Below, in pieces: positions 11,939-22,974 of a stretch of DNA of 64,000 nt (position 1 is its first letter; each line of letters begins with the position of its first letter). A model generated the notes under the pieces. It worked only from the letters and a program-made list of their open reading frames with translations. It did no database searches and was not told the origin of the DNA. Both the position numbers and the translations under genes were made by a program. Source of the DNA: Polyporus tsugae (Eukaryota > Basidiomycota > Agaricomycetes > Polyporales > Polyporaceae); assembly GCA_024305745.1 (NCBI GenBank), contig JAHRBS010000012.1, positions 2,795,001 to 2,859,000 on the forward strand, written 5' to 3'.

Positions 11939-13136
11939 TTTGAAGGGAGCGGTACCGAACGGCGATGGGAGTGGGGGCGTGAGAGGATCTGAGGGAGATG
12001 GGCTGGAAGGTGGGGACGAAGCGTACAGGTGAGCCTGTTCAAATAGGCGGTCCGCAGTCTGACGTTCGGGCTAAGCAGACGGGACGGTGGCAGGCTACAG
12101 GCCCTCGTACACCGGAACCTGGGCAACGGGCATGCGAACTCTCCAGGTACGCCGGCGCTGAGAACACCCCTGAGTCAAACGAACTTCATTACGGAGACAG
12201 CTTCTCTTCGTGTGCGGAACAGCCGGCACGTCAGATGGATACCAACTATACTATGGTTACTAGGCCTCAGGCCATGGGAAGCTTGGAAGTGCACGCGATG
12301 GCCGACGTAATAGGAAGATAGTAGCGGCCGTGATTCGCATACATCGATATCCAGTAATGAACAGCAGTGGAGCCAAGAAGAGATGCCGTGCTCTAGGATG
12401 CTGTCGCCTGGAGCGGCGTATTCCTAATAGATGGTGGTCCACAGTGCTGCCTCTGCCTCGAGGACGTGTCGCAGTGCGGAGGCCGCGATGTGTGGCGGTC
12501 GGTGCATGGGATACCGGTACTGCGAGGGGAATAGCCTGTGGTTGTGCGGCCTGCCACAGCGACGATGACTGTCTCGTCACGCGCGACTTACTGTTGGGAG
12601 TGTTCCATGTGATGTTGCGGGATCACGACTCGAGAGTCGATGGGAAGGTTTGTTCGATAGGGTGCTTTGACTTGAACTATGAGCGGATAATGACTTTCGG
12701 TTTTCTCCGAGTCATTCAGCGGTACCGTGCAGTGGATCCGGAATAGGTGACATCGCTCTCGACTTCCGCTTCCCGACGTTGACCATGTGGATATACGTAA
12801 CATCTTATACGTGGGATATCGATGTGAACATAGAGAGCGAGGGCACGTCAGGGTCCTCTGAGCTTGACGAATCAGTGTGATCGTTAAGGCTGTCCGCTTG
12901 TCGCCCGTCGGGCCTTGGGCCATGTTCCAAATATTACAGTCAATAATTATATCCTTGAGAGCTATTGTACTGTGTTATATTACACGCTGTAGAGAAGGAA
13001 AGAGAATGGATGTGAAAGGGGAAACAGAGACAACAGGGGATCCGGACGGACAACCGGGCCTCAGGCATGGGTCTCGTGGTGGTTGGCGGGCCTGCGATGC
13101 CCGCCGGTGGAAGGTGGGGCGGCTGAGAACTACATA
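11939..13136. other. Interval with only weak coding signs
   Basis: About 1.2 kb. On the - strand, near 12600-12760, a frame rich in Ser/His (SAHSSSQSTLSNKPSH) ends at a GTAAGT-like donor. The only nearby acceptor would make a 23-nt intron, too short to believe. I therefore annotate no gene here. Confidence 0.4.
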
Positions 13137-13693
13137 CTAGAGGACAGACGCACGTTCATCATCACGTATGGCGCCCCGACTCGAACGGCTGTCAAGTGTG
13201 TGGTTTGCGCGGTTAGCGTAGTCTCCTCCTCGGAATCCCTGTCACTAGCAGGATAAAGACAAGGTCGGTGACCAACGCCGACAGTTCAAGGGTCGAATTA
13301 CTTACATTCTCGCGCGCGAACGCTTCTCTATCGGGTCGAGTGGTCAGCCAATCTTGGCTTGGGTGCTTGATGTAGCGCGGGGTGTCGTCTTTCATGTGAA
13401 ATGCCTGTGTTCCGGGGGGAAGGAAGTGACCGAGCTAGAATTCACCGATCAGAACCGTCTTCATGTTCTCTGGGTGAACGCAAGCTGACCTGGAGGACAC
13501 GACCGTATGCGTGATTCGCCCAGTGGTACGCATACCAGATGCCATCCACTTGTTTGACATAGACGACGGCCTCAGGGGTGACAATCCGGCTGAACAAAGG
13601 AAGTTGGGAGAGAAGCTACGACGAGCGAATTTCAGACCCAAAATGCTTGCGGAACGGTCACAGACTCACCGTAGTTTCAACTTGGGAAGCCAT
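13137..13693 (-). CDS. Small hypothetical protein, four exons
   Basis: Three consecutive exons splice cleanly. The first reads RIVTPEAVVYVKQVDGIWYA and ends YGRVLQ at donor GTCAGC. The second reads AFHMKDDTPRYIKHPSQDWL and ends FAREN at donor GTAAGT. The third reads GFRGGDYANRANHTLDSRSS and ends ERASVL-stop at 13137. A likely first exon is MASQVETT from ATG 13693 with donor GTGAGT. Its phase does not match the acceptor TTTGTTCAG that I would use, so the 5' join is unresolved. The product, about 110 residues, is polar and rich in Tyr/Trp in its first half. I do not recognise a domain. It reads as a soluble cytosolic protein, since there is no signal peptide or membrane helix. Confidence 0.45.
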
Positions 13694-15404
13694 ATGGCTC
13701 AGGTAGGCTGGACTGTAGTTGGAACGAGTGCTCGGAAGAGTTGATTCGTTGCTACGTGTCGAAGAGCACCCTGGAGGGAGCGGGTTTCTTATACGCTCAA
13801 ACTACTGGGCACAATATCTATGCCGTCGGACACGTCCCCCAGAGTTGAGTCGGATGGGGAGGAGGCCGCCAGCCACCCTCTAGATATCTAGCACGCTGTC
13901 AGCGCCCAAGTTCAAAGCCAATATCCCAAACAGAAATCGGCGAGATCGGAACAGATTCTGGTTGGTGAGCGGCGTATAGAAAGCACGTTACCTCGAGAGA
14001 TGGTGCCCCTGGAATGCATGCCGACCTCAGTTCGTTAACCAAACAGCACACTGAGGGACTCGGATCATGGCACAGTGACACTCGCTGGCAGCTGCACGAG
14101 TTGTTCCTTGTCGCTTGCCGGCGATTCCCGTAAATTACATAAGCATCCTATGTTTGCCAGCATCGGCGCTTATGATACACCATTCGGAATTCCTGAGTTT
14201 CTTGCCGCCTTGCTGAATCAGTAGGACGCGTTATATAGGACGTCTATCATATTTCTATTGACTCGTAATACGTAGTACTAGTGCACTGGGACGACTACTA
14301 AGTAGTCCCCGCGTTACTAGGTGCCACGTCCAAAAGTATTTGCCGGCCTCGCGTACGTACCCCTTGAGTCCTCAGATCTCGCACGACTACCGGCCGACGA
14401 CCACCTCTCGGCTGTCTCCGCCTCATACTAGTCCCCATACCACGCCAGCCACTATTACTGTTCCACCTCCTGGCTCGTGCTTGTACGATCTTGTGCCCTC
14501 GGTTTCGGGTGTAACCTCGGTTCCTTCCTTCTAAGCCCCATCCCTCCTCCTCTCCTTGCGGCACCTTAACGACGTGAGTTCCTCTTATCGACTCCGTACT
14601 ATAGAACGCGCTCACCGGCTTCTTGGAATTCCCTACGTGATTCCGGACGACCTGTGATACCAGACAAGGATCTTCCTGTGCGTGGTTGATTTAGTTACAC
14701 GGTATCTTGACACAAACTGTCTAACAGACGCAGACCAAATGTCGTCGGGTAGATGAAACTCGCAGTGCGGTGTGCGCGATCTGCACTACGCCGACGATAG
14801 GATCCATCCCGGTCAAGACTTTTTGGTACGTGTGTGTTTGATTTTGATTGGATCCGACTTGTGTCGGCCTTCTGTTGTGATCCCGTGGCGGCTTGATACA
14901 AGCTGTTCAATAGACGGAGACCAAACACCGCTGATCAGAGAGGATATCGGACATGCCCACAGCGCCTGCGAAGAGTCTGTGTGCCGAGTGCGAGTCAGGC
15001 CTCAGGTCGTGGGTCCCATGGGCACGACGGTACAAGTTGTAGGGGATTTTGTCGGAAATCTTCTCGAATTGCCAACCTCTGCGGCGTATTAGGCATGTAT
15101 GTTTCTATGGTGCGATCGCCCACGCGTTGATCTTTTTTTGCCCCTCCCCATCGGGGTATCGGCCAGTGTGCGACCTTGTTGATAACGACGGTCAGAAAAT
15201 GGAGTAGTCGCCGATCGAGGATGCACCTCCGATCGCACCCGTCTCGCACACTCGACCTTCAAGTGCCATAGGAACCTGTTTGATACGAGCCACATCCTTT
15301 CGACCGTTTACTGCGCCTCTACAAAGTCGTTCTCAGACGCCGCGGCCGTGCATCATGGTGATAGGGCGCCCTCGGTGCGGTACATGCTGTTGACCGTAGC
15401 GATC
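13694..15404. other. Long interval without a recognised gene
   Basis: About 1.7 kb between two - strand genes. It contains a diverged direct repeat (listed separately) but no recognisable domain in any frame. The promoter of the small hypothetical gene lies at its left end and the 3' UTR of the BTB gene at its right end. Confidence 0.45.
14706..14925. repeat. Diverged 34-bp direct repeat, 186-bp spacing
   Basis: The unit at 14706-14739 (CTTGACACAAACTGTCTAAC...) recurs at 14892-14925 (CTTGATACAAGCTGTTCAAT...), with 28 of 34 positions alike. On the - strand both copies encode a similar peptide, FGLRLLNSLYQ and FGLRLLDSLCQ. Either an old tandem duplication or a remnant of a repeated coding unit. 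Confidence 0.5.
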
Positions 15405-16386
15405 CTACTGTAGTATGCAGTCCTTCGTCGCCTTCAGCGGATCCCGGATTCCAGGCGACACTTCGCGGAAGGCCCGTGAGAAGACGATGCGCGAGAGAGC
15501 ATAGCAGGGATACTTGTCGGGCCTCCGCTCGCTCTTCGTCTCCTCGCGTACATCCCAAGGAATGTCTGCACTCTCCCACCACGGGAGGCGGCGGCGGCGG
15601 CCCAGGATCTCGGTAGATGTCTCATCGCCGATCACGGACCCGGCGTACTGCGCGAGCTTCTTCCCACCACGGAGGTGACGCAGGAGGTCCGAGCCTTCGA
15701 TGAGTGACCAACGAGCGGCCGGGCAGTTCCCAGCTCACGTACGATCTGGGCTTGTCCCAGTCCTTCGTCACATCCGCGCACGCGAGCTGGTAAAACGCCG
15801 CCGGGAGGAGCTCCGGGCACCCGAATTCGGATGCGAAGCGGATTGCGGACGCAGGTTCGGGGACGGACTGCGCGAGGGGCTTGCGGGAAGGACGTGCGAC
15901 TGGCCAGTCCTGAGTCCTCATTGACCTTCCCGACGAGGTATGCACGCAGCCTGTCCACGAGATACTTATTGGCAATGCGAACAGCGGGGCTGACCGTGAT
16001 AGGAGTATCGGCTATTGTAAGGGTAAGCAAAGTTCAGGACGCAAGTAGTTGTCGACTTACCAACGGTCGTAAAGGAATGCAAGTAGGCTGGTGAGGCCCG
16101 CCTCCGCCGTATCCTCTATCATCTCCACCAACGGTATGTCGTCATACAGCTCCTCCGGCGCAGCATCTGCGAAGAGGTTTGCGAAGACAGTGGAGTTGTG
16201 CCGTAGAACAGCCCGGTGGACGCGGTAGAGCTGATACCTGGGGGGCGAGTCCGAGCTGGCGGTTGACGATATTTTTGCTGCGAGGGCTACGTCGCCGTTG
16301 GAGAAATACAGTTGCGGGTGACGTTCTAGAACAGCGGTGTGCTCCACCATAGCCGATTCAGAGGGCATATAGAGACTCAGGGGCAA
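15405..16386 (-). CDS. BTB/POZ domain protein
   Basis: From ATG 16386 the N-terminus MVEHTAVLERHPQLYFSNGD enters a BTB/POZ fold: YQLYRVHRAVLRHNSTVFAN, LFADAAPEELYDDIPLVEMI, AEAGLTSLLAFLYDR. The next exon carries TPITVSPAVRIANKYLVDRL and RAYLVGKVNEDW, the helical part after the BTB core. Later exons carry IRFASEFGCPELLPAAFYQL, then TSTEILGRRRRLPWWESADI and a stop at 15405. This is the standard layout of the large mushroom family of BTB proteins (RVHRxVL...S.VF..LF; then LR..A.KY....L). Such proteins dimerise through BTB and some act as cullin-3 adaptors; whether this one does cannot be told. The first half is secure, while the exact joins between 15620 and 15960 are approximate. Confidence 0.8.
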
Positions 16387-17520
16387 TCAGGAAGCGGGAG
16401 TGTGCCAAGACTGCAGGCGCCAGGTCGTCCATAGAACTCACCGACTCTCACCGACTGTTTTGGCAATCGTAGCGCCCGTCCATGTCGCTGGCACGTGCAG
16501 TGGCCCCGCGCCGGGCGATAGTAGCGAACCTTCTGCGGCACCGACGTTGCGAGAACGGATCGTATACCACAGCCCCAAGTCACAAGTGAGCCTATTGCTG
16601 GATCTGAGGAGAGTCGTCGTCAGAAGCACCCCGGAACTTAACATGGAGTCTGGACACATAGTATCTTGAGCACTGTCGAACCACCGAGTCCTTGCTCTAA
16701 GGCAAGTAGACCTTGACCGAGTTGCATGAGACTCCGACCATATATTTGTTTAGTCTCTTAATGTAGGATAGCAGCATGCGTAAGTCTTAGCAATCAACCC
16801 CCTGGGTTTTATTCTGCGCACAAGTCTGCCTCCGGTCGGGCGCTAGTCAAGGCACGTCTCAGGCTTCGGCAGCAAGCGCCTCAGCACACTCGTATCCTCC
16901 TCCACCTCCTCCAACTCCCCCGAACGAGCCCTCTCTCCCCGCCAGACCAAGTACCTCACCCGCGCAAGCACATGCAGTCGACGTCGAAACGGGAAAGCAG
17001 ATGGGCCACCGCGGTTCGCTGACATGATCGCATGCATCATCTCCTAGACGAGCACGAGACGGGCTTGAAGCTTGAGGATCGATATCGTCCACGGGGAGAC
17101 TACAAGCTGGATAGTTTAGCGTTATACCTGCCCTGACAGAGGACCGCTTTATCGCGACTCTGGCTTGGGAGCCGTGCACGTTGGGCAGTCCGGTGCGTCT
17201 AGTATTTCTCCGACTTGGGTGTATGTGAAGTCAGGCTGAGGCAGAGCAATGGCAGCTCGCTGACCTGGCAAACTTCCCACAGTCATGAGCGATCGCACCA
17301 GATAGCTTTCTCAGGTGAATGTGTCCGCGGCGTTCAAGATCAGCCTGAAGGTCCGTCGCGCTCAAGGGGCTCGAACGGGAGTTGGTGACGCGGCCAACCG
17401 TATCCCATCCGTGAGATGGTCCTCGCAGGTGGCTAGATGGTGTTTCGTGTGAGTATATGCGCCCCACTCTTTGTTTCTCTTTTTTTTATGGGGTGGATTG
17501 CTTCCTCGTTCCCGCATATC
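16387..17520. other. Interval without a secure gene
   Basis: About 1.1 kb. A - strand frame at 16859-17179 contains AGITLNYPACSLPVDDIDPQ, whose VDDxDP core resembles the start of fungal membrane ectodomains. Another - frame at 16438-16659 is open but featureless. Neither links to a family with confidence. Confidence 0.35.
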
Positions 17521-17730
17521 ACTTCGACCCAACGATCCCAACGGACACTTCCCGGCTGGAGGATCGTTTCATGAATGGTATGGCTGGTATGTAGAATTAT
17601 TTTCCAAGCTTCCACGCGTGATGGCCTCCGCATACACTGCAACATCTTTCACGACAGGGGACACGCTGCCGCGGACGAGGCTGGTAGCACCGTGACTGTG
17701 TCGGAGGAGGGACGAGTGCCAGACAATAGA
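17521..17730 (+). pseudogene. Fragment of an agaricomycete ectodomain membrane protein
   Basis: RPNDPNGHFPAGGSFHEW at about 17521-17575 is followed, after a possible GTATGG...CGACAG intron, by HAAADEAGSTVTVSEEGR near 17655-17720. Both are hallmark segments of the mushroom family with an extracellular beta-sandwich domain and one helix (DPNDPNGHFP...GG; ADEAGxxVTVxFEG). No N-terminal VDD segment, transmembrane helix or tail can be joined in frame. I therefore read it as a relic, not a gene. It lies on the strand opposite an intact member of the same broad family at 19.1-20.5 kb. Confidence 0.45.
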
Positions 17731-18083
17731 TGCTCGTCGTCGGAACGATGTTCTAACGATGCTCAAGACGTCCGTAGTAGTTCGGAAGCGATCCGCATGA
17801 AGGACGAATGCTGCGCTGGGCTCTTGGACTGCTGGATGTAGATGCGGAGAAGTGACAATCTTCAATGCGGTACCCTTCAAGTACGCATCGAAGATACCCT
17901 ATCCAGGCTGTGTTGTCGAGGTCAACTTTTCGGTCAGAAGAAGACGGTATCCGAGCACTCTGGGTACCTGACCTACAACTTTGTGTGGGTTCAGGAGTGT
18001 GGCGGCTCTGCTTCATTCTGGGTCAACATAAGTCCCGTTAATCCCCTTCTGTCCTTTTGTATCTACACGACTACGTCCTACAG

Positions 18084-18923
18084 TTCTTGGTCGGAGACTT
18101 GATTGTCTGGTGGAGGGCCTGCGTTCTGTGGCAGTGGAACAAACGGATCCTTACTACATGTGTCCTCGCTCCGATGGCGACCGCAGGTGAGTGAGCCGAT
18201 TCATTTTACGCTGGTGTGATTTCGATTTGATGTTCATATCTCGTTGCGAAACTGTCCACGCCAGGCACGATAGGAGGCAACACAATGCTCCTCAACGGCA
18301 GCCCACGTCTTCCCCGAGTCGGCGGGGTCCCCACCAGTTTCGCTCAACTGGACAGCGTGAAGTTCGGGATCGCGGCAGCCGTCCTGACCTTGTTCACCAT
18401 CAACAGCGGCCCCGAAGAAATTGCATGACTGACTACTCGACAACAAGGCATTTCCGACGAAGTGCGTTGAAATAGGATCGAAGGTATCACGATTCAAGAA
18501 AATTGCATCCCTCCAGGCTCCTGGTCGAATCTGGTCTGGTGTATTGTTCTATCTAGGTACGTATATTCGAGCCACATGTACACGGCCGCGATTCGCTGTC
18601 TAATGCGTGACTGTATTCCTTTCAATTGAAGGTCTTTGTACTCGCAGGAGGACCAAGAGACAACACTTGGTACATCGCAGACATCGACGCATACACCGGG
18701 TTCGATAGACAGTGAAACTTCCGGACCTGCTTCGACGTCTTCGCGCAGTCCACCCACCCTGATCCTCGTCATCGTACGTTCGCGTAATCATCAGGGTCTT
18801 CCTTCCCATACGGACTCTCTACCCCAGGCAATTTACCCGACTCTCGTCATCGTCCCCGTGGCTCTCGGCGGGTCACATTTGGAAGCAACTCCACATCGTC
18901 ATGAGCGCTCTAGCACGTACTAA
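18084..18923 (+). pseudogene. Seven-helix fungal membrane protein, 3' half, probably degraded
   Basis: Several exons of the mushroom multi-helix family without known function can be read. The first (18084-18186) is FLVGDLIVWWRACVLWQWNK plus RILTTCVLAPMATAG. It splices in frame (GTGAGT...CGCCAG) to TIGGNTMLLNGSPRLP and FGIAAAVLTLFTINS from 18265. Further on are LLVESGLVYCSI (about 18510-18555) and AIYPTLVIVPVALGGSHLEA (18828 onward). All four are conserved landmarks: GD.IV.WRA.VLW, the next helix, LLVESG.VYC, and AIYPT.IIVLVAL. The 5' helices are missing or unrecognisable. Between TINS and LLVESG the expected loop is disrupted, and the exon ending YCSI has an in-frame TAG right before donor GTACGT. 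Most likely a pseudogene; an odd splice pattern is the alternative. Confidence 0.55.
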
Positions 18924-19114
18924 GATAGTACTCCTCTCGATGCTAGGGAACTACTTGAACCTATGTCCTAGTCTCCGAGTCCACTCGGATTGCCTCAGAG
19001 TCTGCTCGAGAATATGTTGTTCTCTCATATGCTTTCGTTTCTGCCAGGTGTCCTTCCGCTGGGCTGACAACCGCTGCCCTCGTATCAACTTCATCCCATC
19101 TCTATCGGTCCTGA

Positions 19115-20532
19115 TCACGGATTTCGAGGTGCGTCTAGAGAGAGTAAACGCTCGCATCAGCATGCTCACAACCATGACAGCAAGGCCCCGCGGACGCGGA
19201 AAAGGAAAAGTGAGAAGCGCAAACTCACCTGGCCTCGGACGCGCCTCAGCCTCGTACCCCGGAAGCATCTCCCCGTTAACCGCAGTCTGGCCCTGCTCAC
19301 GCCCCGCCATCGTGCTCAGCAAACCCCTCAGCGCCGCGATCTCCTCCTGCAGCCCCTGCAGCGCTCCCGGCCCGCTCGTCCTCGATACCTCCCAGCCCGC
19401 CGTCGAGTCCTGGTCACGGTGCCGCGACGGCACTGGCGCTGCTGAGCGCATCTCGCGCAGCAGCTTCTCGGTCCTGCGCTCGAGCTCCGCCTCGCGCTTG
19501 GATTCGAACGTCTTCCGAGGAGACGACAGGCTCGACGGAGACACGAAAGTTGCACACGTAAGCGACGGGCCTGCCAGTGCACGAGTACACACACCAGTCA
19601 ACGTGAGAGTGGCGACTCGACAGCGTGACAGACTCCTGCTCACCTGCCAAGGTTGCCGCATTCGAGAACCCGTCCGCACTGAGAGGCCGCACGAATGGAC
19701 TGGAGGCCATCGGGGGTGGTTTCCGGTCCGTGGAGACTCGGATATCTGAGGGCTCGCTGTCGTTGAATGGATGCGAGCGACGTTCAAGAGAACGCTGCCG
19801 CCGGTGGCGTAGCAGGTAGAACAGGACGGCAGCCATCGCGAGTAGCAGAGCAACGCCACCTATCACGCCACCTGCAATCGCTCCCGTTTGTCGGTGGGAG
19901 GACGAGGAGGAGGCTGTCGAGGCCGTAGGACTCGGAGACGCAGCACCGGAGATTGCAGATGAAGCGGCCACCGAAGGCGTGCTCTCGATCTCGGTGGTGT
20001 AGAGCAGGTAGTCGAAGAACACGAGCGATTCGTTGCGCCCCGACGCGCTCATGACGAGCGTGTGCGCCGAGTCGGATAGACTCGTGTTCGCGTAGACGAG
20101 ATGGTTGTACAGGATCTCGGATGTCGAGTCTGGGGTGTGCGAGAACCGGCCCACGGTCTCGCCGTCGATTGCGAACGATAGGTTCACGAATGTGTTCACG
20201 CCCTTGAGGAAGTTCGGGATGACGTTGTACACGTAGACCGCCGTCCCGCGGAAGGTCACCTGGACAGAGATGGGGATGCCGACGAAGTACGTCGCGTGGT
20301 GCCAGGACTGGTCGACGATCTGGCTCGCGTCGAGCTCGGAAGGCTTGATTTCGCAGACGTCACATTGTTCGGTGGGGGAGCCGATGTGCCATGTGCTGTT
20401 GTCTGGGAGGTATGTCGGTATCACGGTCCTGTCGCTGTTGCCGAACGTGTCATCGACGGAGATGTTGACGGAGACAGCAGAGGCAGGTGGAATGAGGAGC
20501 GCGAAGAGAGAGAGGAGCATATAAGCGGTCAT
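19115..20532 (-). CDS. Single-pass membrane protein with extracellular domain
   Basis: From ATG 20532 there is a clear signal peptide, MTAYMLLSLFALLIPPASA. The extracellular part follows: VSVNISVDDTFGNSD, SWHHATYFVGIPISVQVTF, GTAVYVYNVI, FAIDGETVGRFSHTPDST and several NxS/T sites. A Ser/Thr/Pro stalk leads to one transmembrane helix, GAIAGGVIGGVALLLAMAAV, then a basic stop-transfer (RHRRQRSLERR). The cytoplasmic tail continues after an intron with AREAELERRTEKLLREMRSA, a coiled-coil-like EEIAALRGLL segment and LPGYEAEARPRP. The last intron (GTGAGT...CTCTAG) joins to DAPRNP-stop at 19115. An ATG-containing frame extends another 60 codons upstream, but the signal peptide fixes this start. The layout matches a common agaricomycete family with a carbohydrate-binding-like ectodomain and a LPxYE tail. 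Ligand unknown. Confidence 0.78.
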
Positions 20533-22974
20533 CAACCCCCTGCCTAGCCGCTCTCTATGAACAGCATGAATGGAAAACCGGACGGGAAGACACGTACTAC
20601 GAATACAAGAACGTGAACCCACGGTCTTGGACAACTTGCCATGTCGGACGACTGCCACTGGCCCATAGCCCACTTCGATAGCACCCCGCTCATTCATCTC
20701 GAGTCTGGCCATGGCGAGCAGTTGATTAGTAACTGAGTATCAGCTAAAACATTTGGGACAGGGAGTCGTTGTCGAAGGATGAGTTAGACCACCGGGGTCC
20801 TCCGAGTCGAGTGGGTGAGTGCCAGTGAGTCGAAGTCTCAGCCAGATTGGTGGGGGTGGTAGGGCAGGCAGGCGTGCCAGTGGCGAGAAATAAGGGGTGC
20901 GTATTGGTAGGTTTCGAGGAGCGGGCACGCTCCCCGAAAAGCTGAACAGCCTGTAGCTTGGCCAGAGAGCCCGAAATTTCATCCGCAGACGGCGCAGCTG
21001 CACTGACATGCTCGTGGAATCGCCTTCTGACGGCCCCGCAAATCTCTAGGCGCCCTGCCATGCACTGGACAGCAAGGCGATCCCAAACGCATGTCACGGC
21101 CTGCGCCATCTGGAAATGCTTCCTGTGAAAGTCGTCCCGGAGGTGGATCGGCGGTCGGATGTTGCGTGCGACACAGCCATATCAATGATCATCGAACAGA
21201 TGAACTTACGTATACTCCGAGTTGGGCAACCTCTCATTTAAACAGGTACAGTAGTCTCATACCAAGACCGTCCACCCGGCACTGTGCACGGACGTGTGCT
21301 GAGGGGTTTTGTTCGGGGTTTGGTACGAACCTGGCCGAACAGGGGCAACAAGTTCCCCAGGCTCAAGTTGGCGTCCAACCGTCCGAGTCTGTCTAGCGTC
21401 TGCTTCCAAGGTTGGAGACAAGTTGGAGATAACCTTCTCTTGACAGTACCCCGGAGTCCGTACCACTCAAATGTTCTGGGCGGGCGGTTCCGAGTCGGCC
21501 TAATCGCGAGCCGTTGCAAACAACACTTTCGAAACCGGGATCAGCTTCCCTTGGTAGACTTGGCCCTAGGCCCGCCAATCATCTGCGCATCTGACTTCGA
21601 ATCCCCGTCTATGGCAGTGTCTATGTGCCTCATGGTAAGTATCGCCCGTGGCGATGCCGATAAAGAGTTGCATAATGGCAGCATTGGCAGCAGAGAAGTC
21701 ATGACGCATGGGTCTCGACTTTTCGGAGTCCACTCGTGTCGGAATGTACATTCCTTCAGACGCTGCAGAAGCCAGCTCAGGCTATCGTCACGTACTGAGT
21801 CCGAACGTGGCCGTGTTCAAGTTCCTCGACGCACCTCCAGGGGGGGGCGGGGCACCTTCTTGACCGGAGGAGAAGGAGGAAGTTGTGCATGCCCAGCGGC
21901 CGCTCCAGAATATACTGCTTCGAGTGCCTTCAAGGTCTACGGTGCGGTACGGGTTCACCCGGGCCCGTGTAGGCGGTTTGCTCGATATGATCAAGCTTAT
22001 ACGCACAGGTTGAGAGAACGGGAGGTACTTGGAGTGAAACCCCTACGGCGGGACCTGTTCGAAGACCGCCACCACGCTTGAACTTTAGGCAGCGCGGGAA
22101 GCGTAGCCTTCGCAACGGAAGAGCACATGCGTGGCGAGCAGCGCAGTGCCAGTGGAAGCAGTGGCATGTCGTGACCAGAGTTAGTATACGATTGACTCGG
22201 AGTGTGGCGAACGGACGTACGACAGTGCCCGGTTGAGAGCCACGGTCACGATACGTATTCAGAACCGAGTCGATCGGCTGCCGGATTGAAACCCGCCGCC
22301 GAGCCACGCCAAGGTCTTGGAGAGCGAACACAGAATCGGGATAAAGCGCTCTCAGGCTGACCACCGTAATGGGCCCGACAGAGTACTGTATGTCAGTCTC
22401 CTGGGGCAACGTTTGTGACGACGGAAGGATGGACAGAGTCCTCAAGCTCGGCGTTTTGAACTCGTGAATCCACGACTTTGCTGGCAATGAGAAGAGCTAA
22501 ATAAGCGAAGATTCGGAGTCAGGTGAATTCTTGGAGTTGAAGGTGGACGTAGACGGGACTCGGAGATGCTCACAAAAAACACCGACAATCGAGGCCGCGT
22601 TCTCGTACGGGCTGGGCTGTGTTTGGTAGTTCAAGTATCCAGGAAAAGCGTGCGCGTGAGCACTGGCAACGACTCGGAGGAGGAGGCCACGCGTGACGTC
22701 ACGCGTTCCAGAATCCAGAGTCCCGACTGCCGCTCCTCGGGCCGGACCACCGACAGGTGGTGCCCGTTCGAATAGCGTCAGGTCTTCCTCCCGGTTGTCG
22801 TCCTACACCGCAGTGGACAGACGATCGAGAGCAAGCAATATTAATAACCAGCACCAACACTATGTAGTAATTAACTGAACGGTGACACATATACTACATG
22901 GCTACATTGAACGTCAAGACTCAAGGGTATCCGCAACGGCAACGCAGCCCTACCTCCCCCTCCCCCTTTGCAAG
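20533..22974. other. Interval with open frames but no identified gene
   Basis: About 2.4 kb. On the - strand a 121-codon frame ends at 20740-20746 (HEHVSAAAPSADEISGSLAK) and another begins near 22487 (MPAKSWIHEFKTPSLRTLSI). Both have a protein-like composition. Further short - frames lie at 21566-21751 and 21788-22006. I could not splice them into one chain or assign a family. They may be a diverged or decaying gene. Confidence 0.35.

Noticed and set aside
12260..12580. Possible - strand exon downstream of a GTAAGT donor
   Set aside because: It would need an intron of only 23 nt and shows no recognisable domain.
20353..20532. An earlier ATG at 20712 for the single-pass membrane protein
   Set aside because: It would bury the clear signal peptide 60 residues inside the protein, so the start at 20532 is preferred.
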